Made by a program: the position numbers and the translations under genes. 64,000 nucleotides of DNA, from positions 1,736,001-1,800,000 of the forward strand of contig NZ_CP170197.1 of the NCBI RefSeq assembly GCF_047300855.1. Direction: 5' to 3'. Position 1 is the first letter of the stretch. Every line of letters begins with the position of its first letter. The notes beneath the pieces were generated by a model. It saw only the letters and a list, made by a program, of their open reading frames with translations, had not been told where the DNA came from and did no database searches. The stretch comes from Sulfuriferula sp047300855 (GTDB lineage Bacteria > Pseudomonadota > Gammaproteobacteria > Burkholderiales > Sulfuriferulaceae). Below, in pieces: positions 18,424-26,938 of this stretch.

Positions 18424-19197
18424 ATGAAAACACCCACCCCTACACCCGTGCATGCACCGCACATCCCGCTCACCGATTACTACCAGACCGAGCAGGATCG
18501 GCAAGCCTATCTGCGCCAGATTTTTGACAATACCGCGCCGGATTACGACCGTATCGAAGCGATGCTGGCGTGGGGTTCCGGTTCGCGCTACCGGCGCCAG
18601 GCGCTGATTCGCGGCGGCTTGAAGCCCGGCATGAGGGTGCTCGACGTCGGCGTCGGCACCGGCCTGGTTGCGGCACAGGCCTGTATGCTGACCGGCGATC
18701 CAGCCCTGGTTACCGGGGTCGATCCCAGCCCCGGCATGATGGCAGCCAGCAAGCTGCCCAGGACCATGGTGCTGATGGAAGGCCGGGCGGAATCCCTGCC
18801 TTTTCCCGACAATCATTTTGATTTCCTGAGCATGGGCTATGCACTGCGCCATATCAGCGACCTGGGCGTAGCCTTTACGGAGTTTGAACGGGTACTGAAG
18901 CCGGGTGGCCGTCTATGCCTGCTCGAAATCACCCAGGCGCAAAGCCGTGTTGGGCAATGGCTGCTCAAAACCTACATGCGCGGCGTGATACCGCTGCTCA
19001 CGCGATTCATTTCCAGACAGAAGGATACCGCGACGATCTGGCGTTATTACTGGGATAGCATCGAGGCCTGCGTTCCCCCCGAACAGGTCATGGCGACGCT
19101 CAGCGCGGCAGGACTGACCCAGGTTAAGCGCCATCTGGAGGTCGGCATATTTTCAGAATATCAGGCGATCAAGGCTAATCCCGGCCAGCCTGACTGA
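18424..19197 (+). CDS. UbiE-like class I SAM-dependent methyltransferase
   Basis: A 257-residue methyltransferase with SAM-binding motif I V-L-D-V-G-V-G-T-G near residues 69-77, an acidic G-V-D-P-S strand end, and the UbiE/COQ5-like sequences L-P-F-P-D-N-H-F-D and F-E-R-V-L-K-P-G-G. I prefer the ATG at 18424; a GTG at 18412 would add four residues. It follows the ketoreductase by 14 bases. Aryl polyene pigments often carry ring or O-methyl groups, so tailoring of the aryl head is the likely role; quinone methylation is possible but less likely from context. Confidence 0.78.
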   Translation: MKTPTPTPVHAPHIPLTDYYQTEQDRQAYLRQIFDNTAPDYDRIEAMLAWGSGSRYRRQALIRGGLKPGMRVLDVGVGTGLVAAQACMLTGDPALVTGVDPSPGMMAASKLPRTMVLMEGRAESLPFPDNHFDFLSMGYALRHISDLGVAFTEFERVLKPGGRLCLLEITQAQSRVGQWLLKTYMRGVIPLLTRFISRQKDTATIWRYYWDSIEACVPPEQVMATLSAAGLTQVKRHLEVGIFSEYQAIKANPGQPD

Positions 19198-19212
19198 TCG
19201 CCCGCAAAACCC

Positions 19213-20535
19213 ATGACAACCGCCGTTCACATCGCCACCCATAAAACCGAAGCACTGTTGTTTTTCACCCTGCTGCAACTCACCGTGATCGTGCTCGCTG
19301 CGCGCATCGGCGGTGGCATTGCGTTGCGCATTGGACAATCAGCGGTGGTCGGTGAAATCGTGATCGGCATTCTGCTCGGGCCTTCGCTGTTCGGGCTGCT
19401 TGCACCCGACATATTTCAGTATGTATTCCATTCCGGCGCGCCCGAACCGATGCAGATGCTGTCACAAATCGGTCTGGTGCTGCTGATGTTTCAGATCGGC
19501 CTGGAATTCGATTTTTCGCACCTGGGCGAACGCCGCAACCGCAGCGCAGTGATGTGGGTGGCAAGTGCCAGCCTGGTTGTGCCATTTGCGCTGGGTTTTG
19601 CGGTCGGCCAGATCAGCGCGCCGATACTGTCCCCCGGCGCGCATGCGTTGGGGTCTGCGCTGTTTGTAGCCACGGCTTTCTCGATCACGGCACTGCCGAT
19701 ACTCGGCCGCATCATGATGGAATTCGACATGACGCGCACGCCGATTGGCGTGATCGCCATCAGCGCGGCAGCGATCAATGATGTCATCGGCTGGCTGCTG
19801 CTGGCGCTGATCACCACGCTCACGCTGTCCGATTTCAATGCCGCCAGCTTCGCTCTCAAAGTGCTACTGGTGCTGGGATTTTTCCTGCTCAGCTGGTTTG
19901 GCGTGCGTCCGGTCATGAAGCGCATCCTGCATCGCTGCGATGCACGCTCCGGCGCGCTTTCGCACAACCTGCTCGGGATCGTTCTGGCAGCCATTTTCCT
20001 GTCGGCAATGACCACCTACCAGCTCGGTATTTTCGCCATCTTTGGCGGTTTCATGATGGGCGTGTTGCTGCATGATGAGCATGCTTTTGTGCGCACCTGG
20101 AAAGCGCGCATCAGCCCTTTCGTGATGGTATTTTTCCTGCCTATCTTTTTTACCTATACCGGGCTGCGCACCAATATCGGCAGCCTCGACAGCGCAGCGG
20201 CCTGGGGCTGGTGCGCGCTCATCGTGTTCCTCGCCACGCTGGGCAAGTATGGCGGCGCCTACGTGGCGGCACGTATAGCGGGGATGAATCACCAGGAAGG
20301 CAAAGTCATGGGCATCATGATGAACACGCGCGCACTGATGGAATTGATCGTGATTAACGTCGGCTACGACCTCGGGGTGATCTCGCAGCAGATGTTCACC
20401 ATTCTGGTGATCATGGCGATTTTCAGCACCGTGATTACCAGCCCGCTATTGCGGCGCTGGCTGCCGCGTATCGGTATCCCGGTGCCATCGCGTTCAAATG
20501 CGGCCGAGCGCACGGCGCATGAGCAACACGGGTAG
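19213..20535 (+). CDS. CPA2-type cation/proton antiporter
   Basis: A 440-residue membrane protein with about 12-13 hydrophobic segments. It has the CPA2/KefB-like pattern G-E-I-V-I-G-I-L-L-G-P-S near residue 47 and N-T-R-A-L-M-E-L near 378. There is no C-terminal TrkA-N domain, which separates it from full KefB/KefC. It starts 15 bases after the methyltransferase, so it may belong to the pigment operon. Its last 42 bases overlap the end of the convergent glycosyltransferase gene. Confidence 0.85.
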   Translation: MTTAVHIATHKTEALLFFTLLQLTVIVLAARIGGGIALRIGQSAVVGEIVIGILLGPSLFGLLAPDIFQYVFHSGAPEPMQMLSQIGLVLLMFQIGLEFDFSHLGERRNRSAVMWVASASLVVPFALGFAVGQISAPILSPGAHALGSALFVATAFSITALPILGRIMMEFDMTRTPIGVIAISAAAINDVIGWLLLALITTLTLSDFNAASFALKVLLVLGFFLLSWFGVRPVMKRILHRCDARSGALSHNLLGIVLAAIFLSAMTTYQLGIFAIFGGFMMGVLLHDEHAFVRTWKARISPFVMVFFLPIFFTYTGLRTNIGSLDSAAAWGWCALIVFLATLGKYGGAYVAARIAGMNHQEGKVMGIMMNTRALMELIVINVGYDLGVISQQMFTILVIMAIFSTVITSPLLRRWLPRIGIPVPSRSNAAERTAHEQHG

Positions 20536-21258
20536 GCGCAGCACAAAGCCCAGAAACAGTCGCGTGTGCATCCAGCTCAATAACACGTTGTCGCGCAGAT
20601 AGCGGAAATGCGATACGCCGCCCTCCTCCGCGCGGTAGTAGCGCACCGGGGCCGGCAGATTAACCGGCCTGACCCCACGCCAGCACAGGCGCACCACCGC
20701 TTCGGGATCAAAGTCGAAGTGGCGCATCCACGGCTGATGGCGCATCACCTGCCGCAATGGGTCGATCGGATACACGCGAAACCCGAACAGCGAGTCGCCT
20801 ATGCCTGCCCACAGCGTTTCCAGATTGGCCCACAAGTTGGAGATGCGCCGCCCTTGCACGCGCAGACCCGGCGCACTGGCATCGAATATCGGTACGCCCA
20901 GGATCATTGCCGCCGGCTGGCGCGCGGATTCCGCCATGAACGCCGGGATAAGCTCGGCTGGATGCTGGCCGTCCGAATCCATGGTCAATGCGTGGCTGAA
21001 ACCCGCCGCTGCCGCCTGATCCAGGCCGTGCAGTACCGCCGCACCCTTGCCCTGGTTACGCGGCAGGATGATTACGCGCAGGCCGTCGTCTTCGGCCGCC
21101 ATCGCCTGCAAACCCTCGGCACTGCCATCGTTGCTGCCGTCCACCACCACCCACACCGGGGTCCAGTATTGGCGAGCTGCGCGCACGGTTTCATAGACTT
21201 TGGCACCAGGGTTATAGCTGGGGATAAGGACGAGATGAGTGGTCGAGGCAGCGGTCAT
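20494..21258 (-). CDS. Family 2 glycosyltransferase
   Basis: A 254-residue GT-A enzyme with I-P-S-Y-N-P-G at residues 12-18, D-G-S-N-D-G-S near 39-45 and the metal-binding D-S-D-G-Q-H-P near 92-98; a basic, hydrophobic C-terminus suggests membrane contact. Family members transfer a sugar from a nucleotide or polyprenyl donor. Aryl polyene clusters commonly carry such a gene, so it may add sugar to the pigment lipid. Its 3' end overlaps the antiporter gene on the other strand. Confidence 0.85.
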   Translation of the reverse strand: MTAASTTHLVLIPSYNPGAKVYETVRAARQYWTPVWVVVDGSNDGSAEGLQAMAAEDDGLRVIILPRNQGKGAAVLHGLDQAAAAGFSHALTMDSDGQHPAELIPAFMAESARQPAAMILGVPIFDASAPGLRVQGRRISNLWANLETLWAGIGDSLFGFRVYPIDPLRQVMRHQPWMRHFDFDPEAVVRLCWRGVRPVNLPAPVRYYRAEEGGVSHFRYLRDNVLLSWMHTRLFLGFVLRLPVLLMRRALGRI

Positions 21259-21284
21259 GGCGGCGAATAAAACTAGAAAGATTT

Positions 21285-21407
21285 AGCCACAGAGAACACA
21301 GAGTTCACAGAGGAAACGGGCCGGCAGGGATGGCCGGTTTTATCGCCCCACTCGCAAAAATACGTAGCATCCGCATCATTTCTGTGTTCTCTGTGAACTC
21401 CGTGGCT
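21285..21407. repeat. Inverted GCCACAGAGAACACAGAG-type intergenic repeat
   Basis: The left arm at 21285-21312 begins AGCCACAGAGAACACAGAG, and the right arm at 21381-21407 is built from the same words in reverse complement (CTCTGTGAACTCCGTGGCT). Between them lies a small CCGGC/GCCGG hairpin (21321-21337) followed by TTTT. Similar CACAGAG-rich elements are scattered between genes in many environmental proteobacteria. This one fills the 168-base gap between two - strand genes and I see no coding sequence in it. Confidence 0.7.
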
Positions 21408-21426
21408 TGCATTTGTAATTTGAATG

Positions 21427-22224
21427 TTAGAGCTTACGGTCAGGTTGCATGGGTAATGAGTTGGTCGGGTAAAACGCCGAGCCTTGCACCAGCTCGTGCG
21501 CAAAGTAATGTTCCAGTTCAGCCATGAAGTGCTGGCTATGTTGTGGCGGATCAAAGCGCCGCCCCAGGCGCACCCGGTAATGGATCGGCATCGGCGGTTT
21601 GCGGAATAGTGTCCAGCCCTTGCTCAGATAAGCCGAGTCGGTTTCTATCAGCACCGTCTGCACCGGCACCTGCGCATGATGCGAAATCAGTCCGATGCTG
21701 CCTTTGAGCGGATTGACCGGGTTCGTAACGGTGCGTGTCCCTTCCGGAAACAGCAGCAGATGGCTTCCGCTGGCGAAATCATCTGTTGCCAGGTGCACCA
21801 TGCGCCGCACCGGCTCATTGCGGATATAGCGCGCCAGCCGCGCGCCTGCCCCGAGAAAAATATTGTTCATCAGATCGGCCTTAAGCACGCAGGCGACGTT
21901 CGGCAAACGCGAAATCACCATCACCGCATCCAGCAGGCATGGATGATTGGGCGCAATAATCAGCGACGGCTCATCGCGCAGCGCATCAAGCGCCTCCAGG
22001 TCGAAGCTGCAGCGCCGCGACGCACTCAGGCTGGCCAGATACAGGCGAAATCCCGCCATGATGACGTAGCGACCGAGCGCACGTCCGCGCCGTTCCGACA
22101 GCAAGGGATAGACAAGTAAGGCCAACGGTGTCCACGCCAGGCACATCACCCCAAGCCAGATCAGACCAAGATACAGCACCAGGTGATCGTAGGCATTCAG
22201 CAGCACACGCAATACGGCGCGCAT
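21427..22224 (-). CDS. PlsC-like 1-acyl-glycerol-3-phosphate acyltransferase family protein
   Basis: A 265-residue acyltransferase with an N-terminal membrane region (residues 15-43), the H-x4-D motif in A-P-N-H-P-C-L-L-D-A near 91-100, and F-P-E-G-T-R-T near 159-165. I chose the ATG at 22224, two bases after the chorismatase stop; the frame is open further upstream but would overlap that gene. With the LpxL-like protein it gives the cluster two acyltransferases, suggesting that more than one acyl group is placed on the pigment lipid. Confidence 0.83.
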   Translation of the reverse strand: MRAVLRVLLNAYDHLVLYLGLIWLGVMCLAWTPLALLVYPLLSERRGRALGRYVIMAGFRLYLASLSASRRCSFDLEALDALRDEPSLIIAPNHPCLLDAVMVISRLPNVACVLKADLMNNIFLGAGARLARYIRNEPVRRMVHLATDDFASGSHLLLFPEGTRTVTNPVNPLKGSIGLISHHAQVPVQTVLIETDSAYLSKGWTLFRKPPMPIHYRVRLGRRFDPPQHSQHFMAELEHYFAHELVQGSAFYPTNSLPMQPDRKL

Positions 22225-22226
22225 GG

Positions 22227-23285
22227 TCAGTCCCGTTTGCCGGGCATGAAGAACGGGTGCCCGGCAGTGGCCTCGATTTCCACCAGCAGATCCTGGCGGC
22301 ATACATCGGCCTGCAGGTAGATTGCATGGGGCACAGCACCAACCGCGCGTTCCAGTTCAGTGCGGATTGGCACGAGGTCGGCAGCATGGCGCACATATAC
22401 CTTGTAATACAGGCCGGCCAGATTGAATCCGGGCTGGCTCGCCTGCTGGTTTGCCTGCTCCAATACGGCTGCGATATTGGCCAGGGTTTCGCGGGTTTGT
22501 GCCACGACATCGGCAGGATGCAGGGTTTCATGGCCGACAATGCTGGCGGTGCCGGATACAAACAACACCTCGTCCTGTCCCAGCCGCACCAGACTGGCAC
22601 GCGAGAATGTCGGGCTGCGCGGGCCATATTGCTGAGGATATTGGTAGGCGCTGACCTGGCGCGGATTTTCAATGGCCAGCGGCGCCACGCGTCCCGCTAA
22701 AAAGGCGATGGTCAGCGGCCCCTGGGCCGAGCCCAGCGCACACGCGGCGGGAACATTCCCCACCACGTCGCGGCCATGCGCAAGGAAAGCATCCTGCCGA
22801 CCCAGATTGAACTGGCGATAACGCTCCAGCCCGAAGCTGTGGGCGTTGATGTCGGCAATGTAATTCCAGAAGCGGAACAGATACGGGTAATGCAGGTTGT
22901 CGAGCAGCGCAAACACCTGCCGGTAGGCGGCTTCGGTGGCCTGCTGTAGCGGCGTTTTGTCCGTGCTGGCTGTAAATGCTGTTTCATCCACAGCCATCAC
23001 GCCGAACAGCACATCATCGTCATGACGATAATGGATGGCGCCGCATTGACCCTGCGTCAACAGACCGCTGCCGTGCCAGACTTCGCAGATCGAATCGCCG
23101 GCGTCCAACCGCTGCATGGGTATGGTCATGCAGGGCGTTTCCATACCCGCCAGCATCCGGCTCTCGGCTGTATCCGCAGAAAAGCACAGTGCGCCCAGCA
23201 CGCTGCTTTTCCACTCCGGCGGTTGTTTCAAAAACGCTGCAATGGACAGGTTCGCGCCATACAGGGGTGATACCGGGTCGCGCAT
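22227..23285 (-). CDS. xanB2: Chorismatase (XanB2/Hyg5-like), aryl starter synthesis
   Basis: A 352-residue member of the FkbO/Hyg5/XanB2 chorismatase family. Recognisable segments are E-N-P-R-Q-V-S-A-Y-Q-Y-P near residues 205-216, Y-G-P-R-S-P-T-F-S-R-A, and G-T-A-S-I-V-G-H-E-T near 243-252. XanB2 converts chorismate to 3- and 4-hydroxybenzoate, and 3-hydroxybenzoate starts xanthomonadin synthesis. The gene shares one base with the upstream flavoprotein gene (TGATG). Which hydroxybenzoate is made cannot be decided by eye. Confidence 0.88.
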   Translation of the reverse strand: MRDPVSPLYGANLSIAAFLKQPPEWKSSVLGALCFSADTAESRMLAGMETPCMTIPMQRLDAGDSICEVWHGSGLLTQGQCGAIHYRHDDDVLFGVMAVDETAFTASTDKTPLQQATEAAYRQVFALLDNLHYPYLFRFWNYIADINAHSFGLERYRQFNLGRQDAFLAHGRDVVGNVPAACALGSAQGPLTIAFLAGRVAPLAIENPRQVSAYQYPQQYGPRSPTFSRASLVRLGQDEVLFVSGTASIVGHETLHPADVVAQTRETLANIAAVLEQANQQASQPGFNLAGLYYKVYVRHAADLVPIRTELERAVGAVPHAIYLQADVCRQDLLVEIEATAGHPFFMPGKRD

Positions 23286-24628
23286 CAGTTCACCGCTGCG
23301 CCAGTTTCATCCACCGCCCGGATATTGAGTTTGCGCGTCCGCCATGCCTGCAACGTGCGCCTGAAATTGAACAGGGATGCCGTGTAATACAGCGCCTTGA
23401 AAATCAGCAACGGGCGGCGAATCGGGGTCTTGCCGAACACGTCTCCGGCCAGTACCGAGAGCAGCGCCTCCTTGACACGGAAAATGTTGCGCGGCCCCAT
23501 GAACATATTGCGCATGGTGGGGTTGGTTACCCGGTAAATAAACCAGGAAAACTCCTTCGGCCCGATGCGCATCGTGCGGTCGAATTTCTTCAATGCAACG
23601 GCAGCCTGTCGCGGATGGCGCAGGCAGGTGTCGACGGTGTCGGCTCCGGCAAAAGCGCTTTGCATGGCCAGCATCACGCCGGAAGAAAACACCGGGTCGA
23701 TAAAGGTGTAGGCATCGCCCAGCAGCAGATAATTGTTGCCGTGGGTACGGTCACATACGTAGGAAAAATTGCCGGTGGCTTCAACCGCAGAAGTCAGTTG
23801 CGCGTGTTGCAGCCGCTCGCTCAGCGGCGCGCACAGGGCAATGGTTTCCTGCAAAAACTGTTCGAGCGGTTTTTTGTTGCGGGTTTTCAGATAATACGGC
23901 CAAGTCACCGCACCGACGCTGGTCGTGCCGTCGGCCAGCGGAATAAACCAGAACCAGCCATGCTCGAACCAGAAAATGGTGATATTGCCTTCGGCCTTGC
24001 CTGCGTTGCGCTCGGCGCCTGAAAAGTGGCCGTAAATCGCCGTGCTGTTGTGTTTCTTGTTGCGCTGCTTGGCTTTGAAGCGATTGCCGAGAAAGGTGTC
24101 GCGACCCGATGCATCCAGCACAAAACGCGCATGCACGGTTTCAACACTGCCGTCATCATGGCGTGCCTGTACCAGCGCACCGGCGTTATCAGGCAGGAAA
24201 TCGACGTCCTCCACCTGGCAACCTTCCACCACCCGGGCATTTTTGCTGCCGGCGTTGCGGATCAGGATTTCGTCGAACTCGGCGCGCCGTACCTGGTAAG
24301 CCATGGGCATGGATTTGTCCATGGCATCGGCGAATTCGAATGTCTGCTTGTGGTCATGCCAGGGCGAGACGAATTCCGCGCCCCATTTTTCCATGCCGAT
24401 GGCCTTCACCGCATCGGCCACGCCCAGCTTTTCCAGCAACGGCAAATTGGCAGGCAGGAGTGATTCACCGATGTGGAAACGCGGATGGTGCGCCTTTTCC
24501 AGCAGGGTCACGCGATGGCCGCGCTCAGCCAGCAGCGCAGCGGCTGTCGAGCCTGCCGGGCCGCCGCCGATGACCAGTACATCGCAATCAGAAGTACGCA
24601 TGGCGGATGCTGGGGAGGAAGTGTTCAT
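23285..24628 (-). CDS. FAD-dependent oxidoreductase, tryptophan-halogenase-like
   Basis: A 447-residue flavoprotein. The dinucleotide loop G-G-G-P-A-G-S is at residues 21-27, and F-H-I-G-E-S-L-L-P near 51-59 is the flavin-halogenase/geranylgeranyl-reductase-type second motif. W-F-W-F-I-P near 225-230 fits the W-x-W-x-I-P motif of flavin-dependent halogenases. Xanthomonadins are brominated aryl polyenes and their cluster encodes a protein of this kind. Halogenation of the aryl head is therefore plausible but not proven. It is the first gene of the - strand block. Confidence 0.83.
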   Translation of the reverse strand: MNTSSPASAMRTSDCDVLVIGGGPAGSTAAALLAERGHRVTLLEKAHHPRFHIGESLLPANLPLLEKLGVADAVKAIGMEKWGAEFVSPWHDHKQTFEFADAMDKSMPMAYQVRRAEFDEILIRNAGSKNARVVEGCQVEDVDFLPDNAGALVQARHDDGSVETVHARFVLDASGRDTFLGNRFKAKQRNKKHNSTAIYGHFSGAERNAGKAEGNITIFWFEHGWFWFIPLADGTTSVGAVTWPYYLKTRNKKPLEQFLQETIALCAPLSERLQHAQLTSAVEATGNFSYVCDRTHGNNYLLLGDAYTFIDPVFSSGVMLAMQSAFAGADTVDTCLRHPRQAAVALKKFDRTMRIGPKEFSWFIYRVTNPTMRNMFMGPRNIFRVKEALLSVLAGDVFGKTPIRRPLLIFKALYYTASLFNFRRTLQAWRTRKLNIRAVDETGAAVN

Positions 24629-24754
24629 GGTTTAACCTGGCTTGCTATTCATCTCCCCGAATTGTATAGCATCGCCATCGCTGCTAAACGATTTTATGGC
24701 CGGTTTCTGGTTGTTGTCTGCAACCTCTACCTACGTTCACCAAGGTTTGCCGAG

Positions 24755-25549
24755 TTAGAATGCGTAACCGATCCCTGCCTTGATGATGGTGTCCTTGGTT
24801 TCGCTGTCCGGCTCATAGTACCCGGAAGCTTGCACAGCGCTCGCGCCGTATTTCCAGTTTATATAGTCAATGCCTGCATTGGCATGAAGCTTTTTGGATA
24901 AGGCGTAATCAATCGATACACCCGCCTTGTAGATCGCAGAATTTCCGAGGTCGGCCGTAAACCCAAAAGGCGCCACCACATCAATTTCGGATCCATAGGT
25001 ATGGCCGATCATGGCAGTAGCAGATAGCACCCATTTGCTTGCCGGCGAATATTGCCCCAACGCGCCAACACCATAGTATTTGTGAGTGTAATGCTCCATG
25101 TAGCCTACGTCGCGATCCCATTTGTAGTAGCCGAGTTCGGCATAGGGGGTAACCATGAACTGATCATGGATTGGAAATCCATTTCCGTAGCGCAGGCTGA
25201 AATCAGCGATCTTTAAACCCGATTTACCGGTTAAGGAGCCATATGCACCGCCGCTGAGAGGGGCGCCGATATAGTCTGTCCGGCCACTGAATCTACTATA
25301 TTGAGCAGCAATGTAATCGTTCCCCAGCCAGATATTTTTCATTACCGACGCAGACAGGCCAAAGCCGGGAACATCGCCGCCCTCAGTATCCAGGACTGCC
25401 CCATTGTCTGTTTCGGTATAATCGACATGCCGGGACTGAAGCTGGACCACTATCTGGTTATTTGCTGCATTGATATCCCGCACATCGGCAAGAGATGTTG
25501 TTGAAAACAGGCATGCCAGAATGAAGAAAGCTTTTTTTCCATATCTCAT
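24755..25549 (-). CDS. Outer-membrane beta-barrel protein, unassigned
   Basis: A 264-residue exported protein: a signal peptide (residues 1-21, ending S-L-A-D), then alternating polar/aromatic strands with many Gly and Tyr, and a last strand ending I-G-Y-A-F, a C-terminal Phe pattern recognised by the BAM machinery. The size suits an 8-10 strand barrel of the OmpW/opacity type. The ligand is unknown. The 125-base gap before the flavoprotein gene shows nothing else of note. Confidence 0.75.
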   Translation of the reverse strand: MRYGKKAFFILACLFSTTSLADVRDINAANNQIVVQLQSRHVDYTETDNGAVLDTEGGDVPGFGLSASVMKNIWLGNDYIAAQYSRFSGRTDYIGAPLSGGAYGSLTGKSGLKIADFSLRYGNGFPIHDQFMVTPYAELGYYKWDRDVGYMEHYTHKYYGVGALGQYSPASKWVLSATAMIGHTYGSEIDVVAPFGFTADLGNSAIYKAGVSIDYALSKKLHANAGIDYINWKYGASAVQASGYYEPDSETKDTIIKAGIGYAF

Positions 25550-25640
25550 GAAACCCTCCGTATGTTAAGAACATCGCGCTCATGAACCCAGAACAAGCAA
25601 TCGCAAACACCGTTTGCAATGCATTGGCAAATGGAACCTG

Positions 25641-26192
25641 CTACATCATCTCCCGCATCATCGCAGGCATGCCCTCTTTTGCAAACCGATTGAGTTCCTC
25701 GGCATGTGCGCGAATCACTGCAACCATCTGCGGGTCGGAAGATGTCTCCGTCACCGCTATTCCGTCCGGCAGCATTTCAAACTTGCGCTGATAACGCGTA
25801 GGGTTGGCGAACATTGCCGGGACACTATTGCTCATCGGGTAAGGAAATGGGTGGTTCTGGTCCAGCCTTTCATACATCTCCATCACATGCTTCTGGATGA
25901 GCGCCGCTGTGGTGGGGTCTGTGGATGTGGTTATATCGTGTACACCATTGGGCAGTTCGGTGACCCTGCGGTGAATGAGTTTATGACGCATGAAAAGCGC
26001 CATCCCGGTGCGCATCGGCCCGCGCATGTTTTCCGGGGACATCATCTCTCGCATGCCCCCACCCCCCATCATCTCGCCGCCCATCATGCCCTTATCTTGG
26101 GCCGCAGCCGGGGTGGAGCCGCGCCAGAAGCGATAACCTGAAATCGCTGCAAAGAAACCCAATAGTGCGGCAACAAATGAACGGCGGCGCAT
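25641..26192 (-). CDS. Met-rich exported protein with Tat-like signal, unknown function
   Basis: A 183-residue protein starting at the ATG at 26192 with GGGAG upstream. The N-terminus R-R-R-S-F-V-A-A followed by a hydrophobic stretch fits a twin-arginine signal. Soon after comes a run rich in Met and Gly (M-M-G-G-E-M-M-G-G-G-G-M), and the protein ends A-M-M-R-E-M-M; such Met clusters bind Cu(I). Lying just downstream of a Cus-type efflux operon, it may be a periplasmic copper protein, but I do not recognise the family. Confidence 0.72.
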   Translation of the reverse strand: MRRRSFVAALLGFFAAISGYRFWRGSTPAAAQDKGMMGGEMMGGGGMREMMSPENMRGPMRTGMALFMRHKLIHRRVTELPNGVHDITTSTDPTTAALIQKHVMEMYERLDQNHPFPYPMSNSVPAMFANPTRYQRKFEMLPDGIAVTETSSDPQMVAVIRAHAEELNRFAKEGMPAMMREMM

Positions 26193-26477
26193 GATTATCT
26201 CCCGAAACGGACCAGGCAACGGAGCACATCAGATGAACAAAATGATGAGTTCCGCGGAATAATGACGGTCCTATGACTGCTAAAAAAACGAAACGATATT
26301 CGTGGGACTGGCGCTTTCTCCCCGAAGTTCCGGCGATAGCTAGCCCGGCTTTTACCATCGGAGACAGAATCGGATCGGCCATTCCTTCGCTCGAAATTTC
26401 CGGAGAAAAGAGCATTTTCGGCGAGATGGCGCACGAGAAAGCCGCAATCCCCTGCGGCTTCCCTGTGGCATAGCCGG
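26193..26477. other. 285-base intergenic region
   Basis: This gap between the Met-rich protein gene and cusF holds the cusF terminator hairpin (26441-26458) at one end and presumably the promoter of the Met-rich gene at the other. Short open frames cross it on both strands, but none has a convincing ribosome site or protein-like composition. Confidence 0.5.
26441..26458 (-). terminator. Rho-independent terminator after cusF
   Basis: On the - strand GCCGCA (26458-26453) and TGCGGC (26446-26441) form a 6-bp stem with a GGGGAT loop, followed by TTTCT. It lies about 20 bases past the cusF stop, consistent with the end of the cusCBAF transcript. Confidence 0.6.
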
Positions 26478-26834
26478 CTATTTGATGGGTGTTATTTTCG
26501 TAATGACATACTGCCCCTTGTTGCTCTCGGAGAGTTCGAAGTCGACATGCTGTCCCGGTTTTAGCATCGCCAGGTCCTGTTTGTCGCTGACCTTGAAACT
26601 CATGGTCATCCTGGGCCAGTTGAGGCTGGGTATGGCTTCATGGGACAGGTTTACCTTGGCATCTTTTATATCCACGCTGTTTACTATGCCTTTGGCTTTA
26701 TGGACTTTACCAGCGGTGGTCTGCGGTGCATCCATCTTCATGCCGGCCATATTGGGTTTATCGGCGGCAACCGCTGGCATCGCGATCAATGCGACCAAGG
26801 CAACGGGAACGAGTATGAAATGCAGTTTTTTCAT
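26478..26834 (-). CDS. cusF: Periplasmic Cu(I)/Ag(I) metallochaperone CusF
   Basis: A 118-residue exported protein: signal peptide 1-23, a short Met-rich linker (N-M-A-G-M-K-M), then an OB-fold CusF domain. The metal-site segment is S-L-N-W-P-R-M-T-M near residues 70-78, where Trp and two Met bind Cu(I) or Ag(I), with a His in S-H-E-A-I-P just before. CusF delivers metal to the CusCBA pump. It is encoded 104 bases downstream of cusA. A second CusF-like domain is fused to CusB in this operon. Confidence 0.92.
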   Translation of the reverse strand: MKKLHFILVPVALVALIAMPAVAADKPNMAGMKMDAPQTTAGKVHKAKGIVNSVDIKDAKVNLSHEAIPSLNWPRMTMSFKVSDKQDLAMLKPGQHVDFELSESNKGQYVITKITPIK

Positions 26835-26938
26835 GATGATCTCCTTTTGAGTGAATGAACTTTAAAACCTACGTGCTTCATTTCTTTCTACAACAGATAT
26901 ACCAAGACAACAAACATGCGCGAATATTCCCAACCGGA

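Noticed and set aside
26195..26473. Short open frames on both strands between the Met-rich gene and cusF
   Set aside because: No ribosome site, no protein-like pattern, and one overlaps the cusF terminator.
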